Shown: positions 15,901 through 27,820, counted from the first letter of the stretch. The stretch: DNA of 64,000 nucleotides from Closterium sp. NIES-65 (GCA_948144175.1 CANXME010001991.1:434001-498000); one strand, 5' to 3'. Notes: generated from the letters alone by a model not told the origin. Made by a program: numbers and translations.

Positions 15901-16330
15901 TGTTGGGCTGAGATAGCCCCTTAGGATCTTTGCAAGGGATAACTCTAGGTGAAGTAGTTGTAATAGCGGAAGCGTTTAGTGAAGAATTTGAACCGACCTT
16001 GCACTGGTGTGTGAGAGCAAAGTTGATTGAATTAAACAAGCAAATACAAGGATTTATATAAGAGTACAGGGAATAGATAGATAACTGTATTGCTGTTGCG
16101 GTTCGATATAGCGCGACTCGGGCAACTGCTCTGTAACGAGTCAGTTGTGTGTCCTTAACTGTCGCGCTGTAATTGTCGAGTCAAAGGTCAGCGACCTTTG
16201 ACTTTCTCGTAACCTCCAGGCGGTTACCCTAACCTCCGAGGTTGACTCGATGCTTCGATTGGGACTGCTTCGCTTGGTACCTTGGATTTTGATACGACAG
16301 AAGCGCACTTAGGACTTATTGTTTCCAACA
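15901..16330 (-). repeat. Copia-1 5' LTR (promoter copy)
   Basis: Same 430 bp as the other LTR. A TATA-like TATATAAAT (minus strand, near 16052-16061) would set the transcription start. A W-box-containing inverted repeat lies upstream of it at 16179-16203. Confidence 0.93.
16179..16203. promoter_or_regulatory. Inverted W-box pair in copia-1 LTR
   Basis: AGTCAAAGGTC and its reverse complement separated by AGC. Each arm contains a TTGAC core (WRKY-type W-box, TTGACC/T). It lies in the presumed U3, upstream of the TATA-like box. Function is inferred from the motif only. Confidence 0.45.
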
Positions 16331-16335
16331 CCAAG

Positions 16336-16440
16336 AAGTAATTAGGAAAAAACTCCTTGCATTACCCCCTCTTTTAAGAAGGTGGTCAATATCGGGCACG
16401 TGGCGGCAAGAGAGATAGACACGTGACGCACGTGTCATCT
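16336..16440. other. Short AT-richer flank with CACGTG motifs
   Basis: Sequence between the copia-1 TSD and the hairpin at 16441. No coding potential seen. Probably the edge of the gypsy relic to its right. Confidence 0.35.
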
Positions 16441-16506
16441 TTGCCCGCCCCAATCTCGCGCCAAGTGTTCGTGGCCGAACATTTGGCGCGAGATTGGGGC
16501 GGGCAA
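16441..16506. repeat. Near-perfect 31-bp inverted repeat (hairpin) with 4-nt loop
   Basis: Arms 16441-16471 and 16476-16506 pair with one mismatch around the loop TGGC. Each arm contains TTGGCGCGAGA and the GC box GGGGCGGGC. Confidence 0.93.
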
Positions 16507-17290
16507 TATCGGACGACTCAGGTGAGACGAAATGTCAGAGGAGATTGGCGAGGAATGCATCGTAGATTCGCCAGTCATCCGACAGCAGCATGGTGTGAAA
16601 GGTGTCAGCATCTTAACGAAGCGAAAAGGTCCCACGAATCTGGGACGGAGCTTCGCTGGCTGGGGCAACCGGAGGTTTTTCGTATACAAAAGGACCAGTT
16701 GCCATGCATTAAAGGGAAATTCTCTTCCGTGTTTATTAGCGTTGTGGCTGGCGACGGTATTCGCCTTGCAAATAAACTCGAATGCTTTGTCGCGGTAACT
16801 TGAAGTTTTGTGACAAACTGCTAAGAGCACAGTATCGGGTTTTAAGGTGTTGTTGACGAGGGTACCACTGAATCTGCCACGTAATCGATGTAAAATTGGG
16901 ATTGATTGGTCGTTGCCGAAGTTGCGTTGCTATACGGAAAATTTAGCATCGCGATTGAGTCTTCCTACCTGGACATTTTGGGGCAGTTGGTGCGGATCAG
17001 CGGTGTGATTTGTCAGTGTTGTTTGGCCGTTGCTTTGCGGGTGGTATGACAACAAAAATTGCTGGCGGGTGCCATTTTGTACCCACATCTCTTGCCAGAA
17101 CTTCGACAATTTCGGTTCTCGATCGCTGATGATCACCGAAGGTCACCCCTGAAGGCGAACAACGGTGGAGATGATCGTCATGCCGCATGGCGCGAGATGT
17201 GCCATTTTCTTAAGCGGTCAACGACGACCAGTCCCATAAGGAAATCTATCGTTACTTGTTGCCACGACCATTCTCTGAGTCGTCTGCAAT
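16507..17290 (-). pseudogene. Ty3/gypsy integrase relic
   Basis: Degenerate minus-strand pieces in order: WSWQQVTIDFLMGL (first catalytic Asp region, near 17250); SDREPKLSKFWQEMW and SYHPQSNGQT (second Asp and the Glu region, where Glu is lost, near 16990-17130); LLYTKNLRLPQPAKLRPRF (integrase C-terminal domain, near 16640-16720). Interrupted by stops and frame changes; no LTRs identified. It abuts an unrelated copia fragment at about 17290. Confidence 0.75.
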
Positions 17291-18277
17291 GATTGACCGT
17301 GTGGATTAGATGCTGGAAATGCAGTTCAAGTGCTCGGAGATGGGAGATGTGAACTACTACTTTGGGATGCATGTGGAGAGGGACCTTAACAAGGGAATAT
17401 TGAGGTTGCACCAGAGGAAGTACTGTGAGGGGCTGGCGGAGAAGTATGGGCTGCATGATGGAGGAAAGCCAGCTACCCCACTGCCTTCGGGGTTCACTGT
17501 GGAGCCCTGTGCTGATGAGGAGGTGGTGGGTGAAAGTGACGGGAAGCTGTTTCATTCCATGGTTGGGGCACTCAACTATGCGGCAAACCACGCGTGGCCT
17601 GACATAGCCTTTGCTACATCCACGCTTGCAAGTGTGGTCTCACGCCCCAGTCATGAGCAGATGGAAGCGGCCAAGAGGTTGGTCCACTATGTGAGTGCTA
17701 CAGCATCAGTGGGCTTGGAGTACAGTGCTGTGCAATAGAGGCTGCAATGAGGTGCAGCTGATCTGGGCAAGGGGGACATGCTCTTGACTTGCTACACCGA
17801 CGCTAGCTTCAACTCTGTGAAGGCGGATGGCACCAGTATTGGAGGCTATGTGTGCCTGTTTGGAGGTGGTGCAGTGAGCTAGAGCAGCACGAAGCAGAAT
17901 GAGGTGGGGCTGTCCTCATGCGAGATTGAGTTCATAGCCTTGCATCATGGGGCCAAAGAGGTGGTGTGGCTGAGACGTTTGTTGGAGGAGATCGCAGTTG
18001 GTCAGAAGGAGCCGACTGTGATGTTCTGTAACAATGAGTCGGCAGTGAATTTAGCCAAGAATGCTTGTCTTCATGGGCTGACAAAGCACATCAGGCCCAA
18101 GTGGCACTGGGTGAGGAGGCTCCTGGAGAAGTGGCATTGGGTGAGGAGGCTCTTGGACAAGAGGTGTGGCTGGAGATTGTGAAGACCCATCAGCAGGCAG
18201 CTGACATTCTCACCAAGCGCCTGGCTAAACCTGAGCATTGGAAGGGCATAAAGCTTGCTGGAATGAGTGTGCATTGA
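17291..18277 (+). pseudogene. Copia RT/RNase H 3' fragment
   Basis: Plus-strand remnant starting at MLEMQFKCSEMGDVNYYFGM in the RT. It continues through PDIAFATSTLASVV, a stop at 17736, the RNase H segments TCYTDASFNS and LSSCEIEFIALHHGAKEVVW (with another stop at 17880), and HQQAADILTKRLAK. A 30-bp local duplication repeats WHWVRRLL (18100-18160). A purine-rich AGCCCAAGGGGGAG at about 18318 looks like its polypurine tract. The 5' part is missing. Confidence 0.8.
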
Positions 18278-19160
18278 GGGTGCATGCTTGAGCTATGGCA
18301 TGTGCGATAATGGTAGGCAGCCCAAGGGGGAGTTTTTTATGTGATGCTATCATTTGCATTCACGTCTGTCTGCCTCCCATCATATTTTCGTGCGTTGCAT
18401 GCGTGGTGTGAGCGTGTGCAAGAATTTGTGTTCGGTGTGGTTTGGATTCTCTGAGTGTGTGTAAATTTTATTCTGCTTGAGCAGATATCCAAAATGACTC
18501 CTCTGCTCAAGAGCTTTCTGACGAACCAAGAATCGACGTAATCGGAGCAAGAACGAGAAAGATATGATCGTTCGAAGTTTTGATTGAGATGCGGCGACTA
18601 CAGGAATTTGTGGCATCACTCAATATGGGGTATAGACTTTCGGAGGTTGGAAAATTCGTCACTACTAATGTAGTTGCTACCAAATGGTTGGGAGAAGCCA
18701 AACCAGGTTGACAGGTGTGGCCAAGTTAGGTGAGGTGGATGGCATGGGTTGGGAAAGTGACAAATGTCAAAGTTGGAGTGCCTATAGGGAGGGAATTGTG
18801 TAACTATAAGGTTTTCTTGGTTGGGGACACCTTGAGGACCTTCCTCCTTGTCCTCCTCATCTCTACCTGCCTGGTTTCAATCTACTATGACTTTCTTGTG
18901 TGGTACTTGTGAGATAATTGTGATTGAGTTAAGTTTCTATGGCAGCATACCCCCTAGTGCGCCGAACATGATAGCTCGAGTTATACTTCATCGTTTAATA
19001 CGATTCAAAATGGGAAAGATATGCTACAACATAATCGGGTTTGAGAACATTCTAACGGTGAACTTTTCGTCGACAACATTTCTTGTGAAGTCGACGATTC
19101 TATCCATAATTATAGTCCAACAATTTTGAGATATTTTGGCCCCTAATCTTCATAGACTCC
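18278..19160. other. AT-rich stretch without recognisable gene
   Basis: About 880 bp after the copia fragment. It may include that fragment's decayed 3' LTR just after the polypurine tract, but I found no matching partner copy. Nothing else recognised. Confidence 0.4.
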
Positions 19161-20183
19161 GTCCTTAGTCTCTAACATTACTGTCATCTGTCTGTCGAGG
19201 GTGAGCTTGCCCTTGCCTGTGACGTCCTTGAGGATAGACAGCTTGAGCTAGAGTGCCTCGCGACTGCTGTATCACATATCGCTGCCATGTTGCTTGCCCC
19301 TGAGGGAGACCCGGATGCACTGGACATCCAGACCCCGCGCTCTTACGCAGTGGCGATCACGGGCCAATACTCCTCTTAGTGGCAGACAGACATGGATGTA
19401 GAGATGGTATCCTGGAAGTCCACAGGCACCTACGCCGATCTAGTTCCCCCTCTTAGAATAAACATAGATGATGAGATGTTCATTTTCAGGTTGAAGGTGC
19501 CGCCGGGTTCCCCGCCTGTCTTCAAGGCACGTTACGTTGCACGAGGCTTCAGTCAGTGTCAGGGGGTCGACTACTTCCAGACCTTCTCCCCCACCCCAAA
19601 GATGACCACTCCTTGGGTGTTACTGCACGTTACAGCACAACGTGACTATGAGCTGCACTGGCTTGACTTCTCCATATCTTGTAGGGCAGCCTCCACGAAG
19701 AGATCTAGCTGCGCCTTCTACTTGGCTTCACAAGGTCGTTTCCTAAGGGTACCAAGTGGAGGCTCCAACGGCTAGTCTATGGTCTCCGTCAGGCGCCTCG
19801 CGAGTGGCAGGACACACCAGAGACGACACTTGCGGCTCTTGGCTTCGCTCCTACAACTGCCCCCCGTCGTTGTTTCTGCACACCAAATCTACTTTGCCAA
19901 TGTTCTACATCTTTGTGTACGTCAACGACATGGTCTTTACGACTGTTGACACCAAGGCATTGGCCCTTGTAAAGGCTGAGCTCTAGAAGAGACACACCGG
20001 CACTAACGTGGGTGAGCTGCGGAGCTATCTTGGCTTGCAGATCACCCGAGACAAAGCAGCGTGCACCATCACTCTGACTTAGCCACACATGGTTCAGCAG
20101 GTCCTTGAGCGCTTCCGCTTCAGTTCTCCTCGCCACTATCCACTCCTCTACCTACAGGCCACTCGCTCTCAGCTCCACCTTTG
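19161..20183 (+). pseudogene. Copia-3 pol fragment, left half (interrupted by copia-2)
   Basis: Plus-strand relic matching copia-5 of this window: LAPEGDPDALDIQTPRSYA, STGTYADLVPP, FKARYVARGFSQCQGVDYF, then decayed RT with several stops. It ends at 20183 exactly where copia-2 inserted; the sequence resumes at 26760. The 5' part (gag, protease, integrase) is missing. Confidence 0.85.
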
Positions 20184-20957
20184 TGTTGTTCAGGATCCGT
20201 CACTTCGAAAACTTACGACGAACTCATTACTCAACTAAACGCAAATCCGCATAGTAGGATTGTGCGCCATAAGCTTAGCTACCATCTCCAACTAGAAACA
20301 CTTAAAAAGATGGTCTAGAGAGTGAGAACCATTTGAAAACGTCTAGTAGCCGCATGACTAGAAATAATGGTAGAGGAAGTACAAGCATGAAGGCATAAGA
20401 TGGTTGGAGTTGGGGACTCCAAGAGAACCATGAGAGGGAAGGGGTTCTCCAAGAGCTCGGGAAGGATGGTAGGAACCTTCCTAGTAGCAAAGATGCAACC
20501 CTCATCATGAGGTCCCTGAGGTGTCACATGCAAAATCCAATCTAGTTGGATTTTGCTTAGGTGTTGCAACATTTGCAACCCATGTTAGAAACTTCTGGCC
20601 ACCCCAATCCAAAAGTCAAAGTTGCCTTCCTAACCATCCAACCAAAAATCCCTTTATATTCATGTCCAAGTAACCACCCAAATTAGATATAACCCCAAAA
20701 GGTAATAAGAAATCCAAGTCTTGGAAATCTTGTAACTTAAGCGATCTTGGTCAGAATAAGGCGAGCTTGGTATCGTTGGAAAGCTCTGGATCTCTCCTGC
20801 ATGATCAAGAATTTAAACTTGGAGAGAAACACAAATGATAATATCCAACAGCCATGCACAATAACATATGCTCATGCAAATCATGCAATGACAAATAGCA
20901 CGAGCACTCTGCAGGGCGTTAGGATGACATGCACTCAAAAATGACGTGCATCCAACA
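20184..20957 (-). repeat. Copia-2 3' LTR
   Basis: 774 bp TG...CA; pairs with the right LTR at 25173-26759. Confidence 0.93.
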
Positions 20958-21093
20958 AACTCCCCCTCAGACTAACGGAGTGCATGCACACACACTCAGA
21001 CACATGCAAACTCTCATACATACAATCACACATGCACTCATGACACTTCTGCCCACACTAGTGCAATGCCATGCCACACATCCTAGCACACTT

Positions 21094-22886
21094 TCAATGT
21101 GCGCTCTCGGAAAGTCTCGTGGTGAGAAAATCTGCCGCTTGCTTGCTAGCCTTCACATGGTGAAGCTCAACAATCCCCTCCTTTACCATCTGCCTCACCC
21201 AGTGCCACTTAATCCTTGTGTGCTTGTTCAGCCCATTCAGGATAGGATTATTGGCCATGCCAATAGCAGTCTCGCTGTCGGAGAAAAGTGGTGTAGGTCC
21301 CCCCTGTTCAGCTCCCATGTCGTCCAGCAGCTTCCTCAGGAGCACGACCTCCTTACAGGCATGATACATTGCCATGTACTCTGCCTCTCCGGAAGACTAA
21401 GCAATCTCACTCTACTTCTTGGACCTCCAGCTCACTGGTCCACCTCTGACCATGCATACAAAGCCGCCAATTGATGACTGATCCTCCTCTTCTTAGGCCC
21501 ATGTGGCGTCGGTGAAGCACGACAGCTTCAAGGTTCCAGGCGTGATCCCATCTGCTCCAATCTGTTTCAGCAGGCCGCCAGCTGAAAACTGAACACAAGC
21601 AGATGCCGTTGATCCGAGGTAGTGCACCAAGCGCCTTGCCACCTCCAACTGCTCCTCAATGGGCCGCTGCACAACTCTGGCCAGCTGCCCCGCTCCGAAT
21701 GAAGCATCAGGTCGCGTATGCATAGCTGCATACATCACACTCCTAATGTGACTGGTACTCATTTTGCAGCTCATCCTGGAGTAAAACATCCTCCTCAGCT
21801 GCCCTCTTCAGTTTGAAGCCTGCAGGGAACGGTCTCATCACAGTGCGACCCCCAGTCATACCATAGCGCTCCCTGACACCACAGATGTAGTGTGACTGAT
21901 GCATCTTCAGCCACCTCCTCTCAACATCCCTCTCAATCTGCAGCCCCAAGTAGTAGTGGACAAACCCCAGCATCTTGCACTTGAAGTTGTCCATCAGCAG
22001 CTTCTGAGTCCTCTCAATCTGGTCCATGGAAGGTGAAAATAGTAGTATGTTGTCGACAAACACCAGCAGCAAGAGCAGCTGCTCCCCCTCTCCAAGCAGA
22101 AGCAAGCTGTGATCCGCTTGGGACGTCTTGAAGCCTCCACTCAGCAGCACCTCCTCCAGCTTCTCGTACCAGCACCTGGGCGCGCTTGCTTAAGGCCATA
22201 GATAGCCTTCTTGAGCTTGCACACCCGGCTGGTCCCATCCTCATAGTCGTCGGGCTGTGCCATGTATATATCAAGAGCAGTATTCCATTGAGAAATGCAG
22301 TGGTGATATCCATCTACTTCACGTGCCATCCCTTCATAGCTGCGCCAGTCAGCACAGTTCTCAATGTCACCGTCTTAACAATGGGAGCGAAGATCTCCTT
22401 GAAGTCAACCTTCTTTTTCTACTGAAACCCCTTAGCAACCAAGCGGCTCTTGAACCGCTCCAACGCACCATCAGCTCCACTCTTCACCTTGAAGACCCAC
22501 TTGCTGCTAATTGGTCATCGTCCCTCGGGTAACTCAACAATCTCCCGAGTCCCATTCTCACTGAGAATGTTGAACTCCACATCCATGGCAGCCTTCCACT
22601 TCTCCTTTTGGGGTCCACTCAGTGCCTCCTCCAATGTGGCTGGTTTTCCAAGCAGGGGTGTGAAGAAACAGAAGGCCATCTCCTCATCATCTTCCTCATC
22701 CGCTTGAACCGCCATGGCACCTTGCTTGGGTCCTCCCAAACGGCTAGACTTCACCCTTGAAGGTGCTGCTGCCACTCTCTTCTCGCGGGTTGCAGTCTGC
22801 TGCCCATGTGGTGAAGCTCCTCTCTGCACACTCCTCTTGGTGACCTTGGCGTTTGCAGCAAGCTCGGGCTGAGTTGGTGAGTCCAC
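21094..22886 (-). pseudogene. Copia-2 RT and RNase H remnants
   Basis: Minus-strand fragments in several frames: NILSENGTREIVELPEG (RT start, near 22530), DITTAFLNG (22300), LLLLVFVDNILLFS in place of YVDD (22050), MYAAMHTRPDASFGAGQLA (21700), FTDATWA (21500), YHACKEVVLLRKLLDDMG and KQAADFLTTRLS (21100-21370). Stops and frameshifts exclude function. Confidence 0.85.
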
Positions 22887-23451
22887 ACGTGCCTACTCAT
22901 CCTCCAACCCCTCCTCCGCAGCAGGACCAGAAACTTGCTGCTCACCACCGCCACTCTGGTCACGGGTCATACCTGACCCAGGGAGATCCTCAAGGTGCAG
23001 CTGAACCTCCTCCACTACAGACCGCTCAATCTCTTGCAGGCGCAAGCCAATCTGCACCTGCTGCTGCCAGTCCTTTTACATGACGTCCTCCACAAACTTG
23101 ACATCACGGCTGACCAGCGTTTTCTTGCTCTTGGGGTCCCACATCAGCCACCCCTTTGAGTCAGGAGCCATCCCAAGATGGACAGCCCACACAGCAACAA
23201 CTTCCAGCTTGTGCCTCTACTCCTTAGGCACCATCACAAGCCCCATGCAGCCCCACACCCGCAGCATGTCAATAGATGGCTTCTTCCCAAGCCAACGCTC
23301 GTACGGCACCCAGTTCTTGTCGCCAATATGCGTCAAGACCATGTTCTTGACCGTGATGACATGGCGAACGGCATTAGGCTAGAACTTGTAGGGCATCCCA
23401 GCAGCCCCTAACAGGGTCTTAGCCGCCTCGCCAATGGTCCTGTTGGCACGC

Positions 23452-24501
23452 TCAGCAATGATGTTCTGCTGCGGTGTTCCAGGGCAGGTCAGTTGGTGTC
23501 GGATAACGTTCCTCTTGAGGAACTTGGTGAATTCTGCTCCAAGGAACTCTCCACCTCAATCGCTTCTCAGCACCTTCACCGGCCGCATCGCTTGCCGCTC
23601 CGCCATGGGCAACCAATCCTCCCTGATCGCCGCTGCAGCATCGCTCTTCTTGGATAAGGGACGTGCCCATGTGAAACGGGTCCATTCGTCCACTATGGTG
23701 AGGAAGTACCGCACTCCCCCAGTCCCCTCAGTCCTCATAGGACCCACCAGGTCCATGTGCACCACCTCCAATGACGCCTTCGCTGATCCCTCTGCACGTG
23801 GAAACGGGAACCGCGCGAACTTGTTTTGCATTCACGCCTCGCTGCTGCCATAGTGAGCACCATCTCCTTGCAGTTGCAGCCCATGCACGCCTTCTACATC
23901 ACCTCCAATGTAGAAACATCTACGTGTGCGAGCCGCCGAAGCCAAGTCTCCCAATCCGCTTGGCCCGAAGTAGCCGAGGCCTTTACCACTGCGCTTCCTC
24001 CAATCAGCTCCCTTGCACACCTTGCTGCTCCTCATCAGTGACGCTCTCCTCCATAGATTCCGCGGCTGCCGCCTTGCCCGATTTCTGCCAAGGGAGGATC
24101 GGGATCTGCCACATCCGCTTGTGGACATCCCCTTTCTGCTGCAGGTCCCAAATTAGCTGCTCATCGTTGTAGGCACGATAGCACTCCGAGCCAATCATCT
24201 CGGTGTTCACACCCGCATCTCCCAACCGGCCGGTAGAAATCAGGTTCGCGCAAAAGTTCGGCACCCACAGCACGTTCTTCAGCCCCACGAGCTCTCCATT
24301 CGCTCCCATTAACTTGGTGCACCCCGTGCCCATGACCTTGGCCTTGGCGCCCGTCGGGGATGTGACTGTAGAGATGGGTGCGGGCTGAATCTGATTGAGT
24401 AAGTCCGCACGAGGAGTCATATGCAAGGATCTTCCCGAGTCAATCACCCAATGACTGGAATGGACTCTAGAGATGCTAATAGCATGTGTAGGTGAGTGCA
24501 T
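23452..24501 (-). pseudogene. Copia-2 protease and integrase remnants
   Basis: Protease WVIDSGRSLHMTP (near 24440), VPNFCANLISTGRLGD, then integrase HMDLVGPMRTEG with TIVDEWTRFTWARPLSKKS (23640-23760) and a downstream decayed catalytic part. Frames are broken. Confidence 0.85.
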
Positions 24502-24516
24502 ATCCAGAAGCTTCCT

Positions 24517-24936
24517 TCAAGCCTTGGGGCACCCAAGAGGATCACCCAAGAGGATCTTGATGTGGTCAAGTTGTCGTCCGCCAACCGCTTGCACCACGAG
24601 CACGTACGCGTCGAACGATCGCTTCATCCATGCTCCCTTCAGCACCGCGGCCTCCGGCATCTTCTCCTTCCCCTCCACCAAGTTCAATAGCTTGTACTGG
24701 GTGTACATCAGCCTCATGCGGAAGCTCCAGTGCTCATAGTCCTCCCCCATGAATTTCTCAATAGAGAAAGCCTTTACAGGATCCACGGTAGTAGGAGATG
24801 GCGTAGAAGAAGTAGGTAGTGTAGGGTTGGTTGGTTGGTGAGTCCCCACTCCACCACCAGCAACTCCCCTCTGCACTCCTGACTCTCTAGCTCCAGCCAT
24901 CTTGCCATTAGCACCTCTAGAGTCCGTTCCAGTCAT
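24517..24936 (-). pseudogene. Copia-2 truncated gag
   Basis: Starts with ATG at 24936 and contains FSIEKFMGEDYEHWSFRM, a typical copia gag motif, then stops after about 139 codons. The rest of gag, including the zinc knuckle, is missing before the protease at 24500. It resembles an internal deletion. Confidence 0.8.
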
Positions 24937-25172
24937 ATTGAGGCCTTATGAACGATGGAAACTTGAGAAATCTTTTGGAGAAAATTCTGTAAGAAATCTC
25001 GATTCTACAAAAAATGTCATCGCGGACTAGATACTTCTAACTAGAATGCGGTTCGACCACCAATCAAAAGTTCGCGAGCAGGGCTACCATAAAATGGCCT
25101 CACTTGTCAACATTGATTAAGTATTCATAACGATTCATCGTCTCAAAGTCGACTACCCGCTCCGATACCACT

Positions 25173-26759
25173 TGTTGTTCAGGATCCGTCACTTCGAAAA
25201 CTTACGACGAAAGCATTACTCAACTAAACGCAAATCTGCTAGGTAGGATTGTGCGCCATAAGCTTAGCTACCATCTCCAACTAGAATCACTTAAAAAGAT
25301 GGTCTGGAGAGTGAGAACCACTTGAAAACGTCCAATAGCCGCATGACTATAAATAATGGTAGAGGAAGTACAAGCATGAAGGCATAAGGTGGTTGGAGCT
25401 GTTAATGCAACCCTACGGTTTGCACTCGGCTTCTTGTCCATGTGCGTGCATGCGTGTGTGCATGGAATTGTATGAGGGCATGGGATAATATTTATTTCAT
25501 GCTTATAATAGTGTGTGAATGATGAGTCGTGATGTTGAGTGTGTGTGTGTGTCGAGTCATTAGTGAGTTATCGCTAGTCGCATGTCACGCGGTCTTTTGT
25601 GTCCCGCGCGCGGTTTGTGTGTGTCGCGCGGTTTTCTATTTTGTCGTGTGTGGAACGTTCGGCGTGTCGCAGGTGTGTGCAGCAGACCCACCAAGAACTC
25701 AAGGATGACTTTATGGTGAAGAACCAGAGCCTTGGCGTCAAGATACAAGTGATCAAGAAGCCCGCGAAAAGGGTATACCTCAAGATATTGAGAATAGTTA
25801 CATTATTTTGTGTGGTGTAACATTTCACTTGGTGTAGGCCCTTGTGAAGGGTAGTTTCGAGACCCTTCGTGGTTGGGGACAGTCTGGCACTGTTCCACAT
25901 CACTGTACATCAGCTTTTGAGGTTTGTAGGAGCTGGGAGTCATTCCCAACTCGTAACTCTTCCGAATTTGTGTTCTAAGACTAGAGTGGCAGCCATAGTG
26001 CCATTCGTTCACACCGACGCTATGTCGACAATACTTGGTGAAATCGTGCAATCTAAATTGCCTATTGTAGGTGACGTTAAGAAGCTCTAGATACAAGTTG
26101 AATCAGGTCATTTGAAGCCGTGACCAGAACGCTATGAACGTTTAAAGCCGTTGTGCAGAAATCCGATTGTGCACTCTATCTTCGTTTTAGGCACATTGAA
26201 GTCTGTTGTGACTACAACAGGAGTTGGGGACTCCAAGAGAATTATGAGAGGGAAGGAGAGCTAGGGAAGGATAGTAGGAACCTTCCTAGCAGCAAAGATG
26301 CAACCCTCATCATGAGGTCCTTGAGGTGTCACATGCAAAATCCAACCTAGTTGGATTTTGCCTAGGTGTTGCAACACTTGCAACCCATGCTAGATACTTA
26401 TAGCCACCCCAATCCAAAAGTCAAAGTTGCTTTCCTAACCACCAAACTAAAGATCCCTTTATAGTCATGTCCAAGTTATCACCCAAATTAGATATAACCC
26501 CAAGAGGTAATAAGAAATCCAAGTCTTGGAAATCTTGTAACTTGGGCGATCTTGGTCAAAATAAGGCGATCTTTGCATCGTTGGAAAGATCTGGATCTCT
26601 CCTGCATGATCAAGAATTTAAACTTGGAGACTTAGAGATGATAATATCCGACAGCCGTGCACAATGATATATGCGTATGCAAATCATGCAAGCACAAATA
26701 GCACGAGCACTTGGCATGACATTAGAATGACATGCACTCAGAATGACGTGCATCCAACA
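25173..26759 (-). repeat. Copia-2 5' LTR, interrupted by a solo LTR
   Basis: About 767 bp of LTR sequence flanks the insertion at 25400-26219. It ends CATCCAACA. Confidence 0.92.
25395..26224. mobile_element. Solo LTR inside the copia-2 LTR (25400-26219)
   Basis: 820 bp starting TGTTAATGCAACC and ending GACTACAACA, with flanks GGAGC and GGAGT (4 of 5 TSD bases identical). Removing it restores the copia-2 LTR. No internal retroelement sequence, so it is a solo LTR left by recombination. No second copy of this family in the window. Confidence 0.82.
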
Positions 26760-27706
26760 CTTTGGACGAGTCCGTAGAGCCGAATGGTCCGTAACCAGAG
26801 CTTGTGGGCTGCCTCATATACCTGATGACGTGCACTCGGCCTGACCTTGCGTACTCTCTCAGCATCTTAACGCTCTTCGTTGCGCCCGAGAGACACCGCC
26901 CTGAGCACTACGGGGCCGCTATGAGGGTACTGCGCTACTTGGCCAGTACATCAGCCATTGAGCTTGTACTTGGGGGACGGGGCTGATGTGTGCTCCGTGG
27001 GCACTCAGATGCTTGATGGGCTGATGATCAGACGACCCATAGGTCGTCGCAGGGCTACACTTTCAATCTTGTCACTGGCTCTGTTTCGTGGAGGTCCACT
27101 CGCTCATCTTCTGTGCTTAGCTCCAACTGTGAGGCCGAGATCTATGCTAGGGCTATGGCTGCGCATGAGTTACGCTGGCTGGCCTACTTGCTGACCGACT
27201 TGGGTGAGATGCCTAGTTTTCCTCCAGTTCTATACTCCAACAACAAGGCCATGATTTTCTTATGTCGGGAGCAGAGACTGGAGCACAGAATGAAGCACAT
27301 TGCCCTTTGTTGCTTTCTTGTGCGAGAGCTGCAGCAGCGTGGTCAGGTTCGCCTTTCTTGTGTGGCCTTAGAGACCAATACTGCTGATATCTTCACCAAG
27401 GCCCTTGGATCTAGTGATCATTATCCTTACTGCACTGCTCTAGGCCTTGTGCCTACTTTGCCTCACTTGCATACCTCTTGACTTTGCCTTGTACTTTGAT
27501 ATATATACCCGCATGCTTATTCTTGCTAGGTTGTTATCACTATACTGCTTGAGCTATTATAACACTACATGTGAACTGGGCGCTTGCTTGTTCTCGGACA
27601 ATGTGGTGATTTTGAGATCCACCCCAAGCTTTGTTTTGTTTCTTCTCTTGACTGGTCTTGTGACCATTTGTTGTTATTGCTACCCCCCACTTCACCTATG
27701 GGGGTG
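26760..27706 (+). pseudogene. Copia-3 pol fragment, right half (RNase H)
   Basis: Continues copia-3 after the copia-2 insertion: LDESVEPNG, ELVGCLIYLMTCTRPDLAYS, then SSNCEAEIYARAMAAHEL, LYSNNKAMIFLCREQRLEHR and ETNTADIFTKALG, ending LPHLHTS and a stop at 27481. Frame changes are present. After it come about 220 bp and the polypurine stretch CCTATGGGGG before the LTR. Confidence 0.88.
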
Positions 27707-27820
27707 TGTCAAAACTGTATTTGTATATTGTTAGGCTATAGTGGGGCTAGCCTTAGGGGGTACAACTTTCTAGGGTTTCCTATTTGTACTCAAATCTTGT
27801 TAGTCAGATCATTCCCGTTG
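27707..27820 (+). repeat. Copia-3 3' LTR, left part (split by gypsy-1)
   Basis: Starts TGTCAAAACTG after GGGGTG and shares GGCTATAGTGGGG and GGGGTACAAC with the 131-bp LTRs at 49009, 50778 and 58359. Interrupted at 27820; the last 15 bp are at 38698-38712 (CATACATTCTTCACA). Confidence 0.82.

Larger units (their letters stand above)
10254..16335 (-). mobile_element. Copia-1: structurally intact Ty1/copia retrotransposon (element 10259-16330)
   Basis: Two 430-bp LTRs (10259-10688, 15901-16330), identical as far as I can read, start TGTTGG and end CCAACA, and are flanked by CCAAG at 10254-10258 and 16331-16335. Read on the minus strand, the 5' LTR is followed by a primer site TGGTATGAGAGC (one mismatch to the usual initiator-Met site), a single polyprotein frame and a polypurine tract GAAGCGAAGGGGAG. 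LTR identity and an unbroken frame imply very recent insertion and possible autonomy. Confidence 0.97.
20179..26764 (-). mobile_element. Copia-2 retrotransposon (element 20184-26759), coding region decayed
   Basis: LTRs 20184-20957 and 25173-26759 (the latter enlarged by a solo LTR at 25400-26219) start TGTTGTTCAGG and end CATCCAACA. The TSD is CTTTG at 20179-20183 and 26760-26764. The minus-strand primer site TGGTATCGGAGC lies 2 nt from the 5' LTR (25159-25170), and the polypurine tract TGAGGGGGAGTT adjoins 20957. The interior, about 4.2 kb, has gag to RNase H remnants with many stops. Most of gag is deleted between about 24517 and 24500. Inserted into copia-3. Confidence 0.95.
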
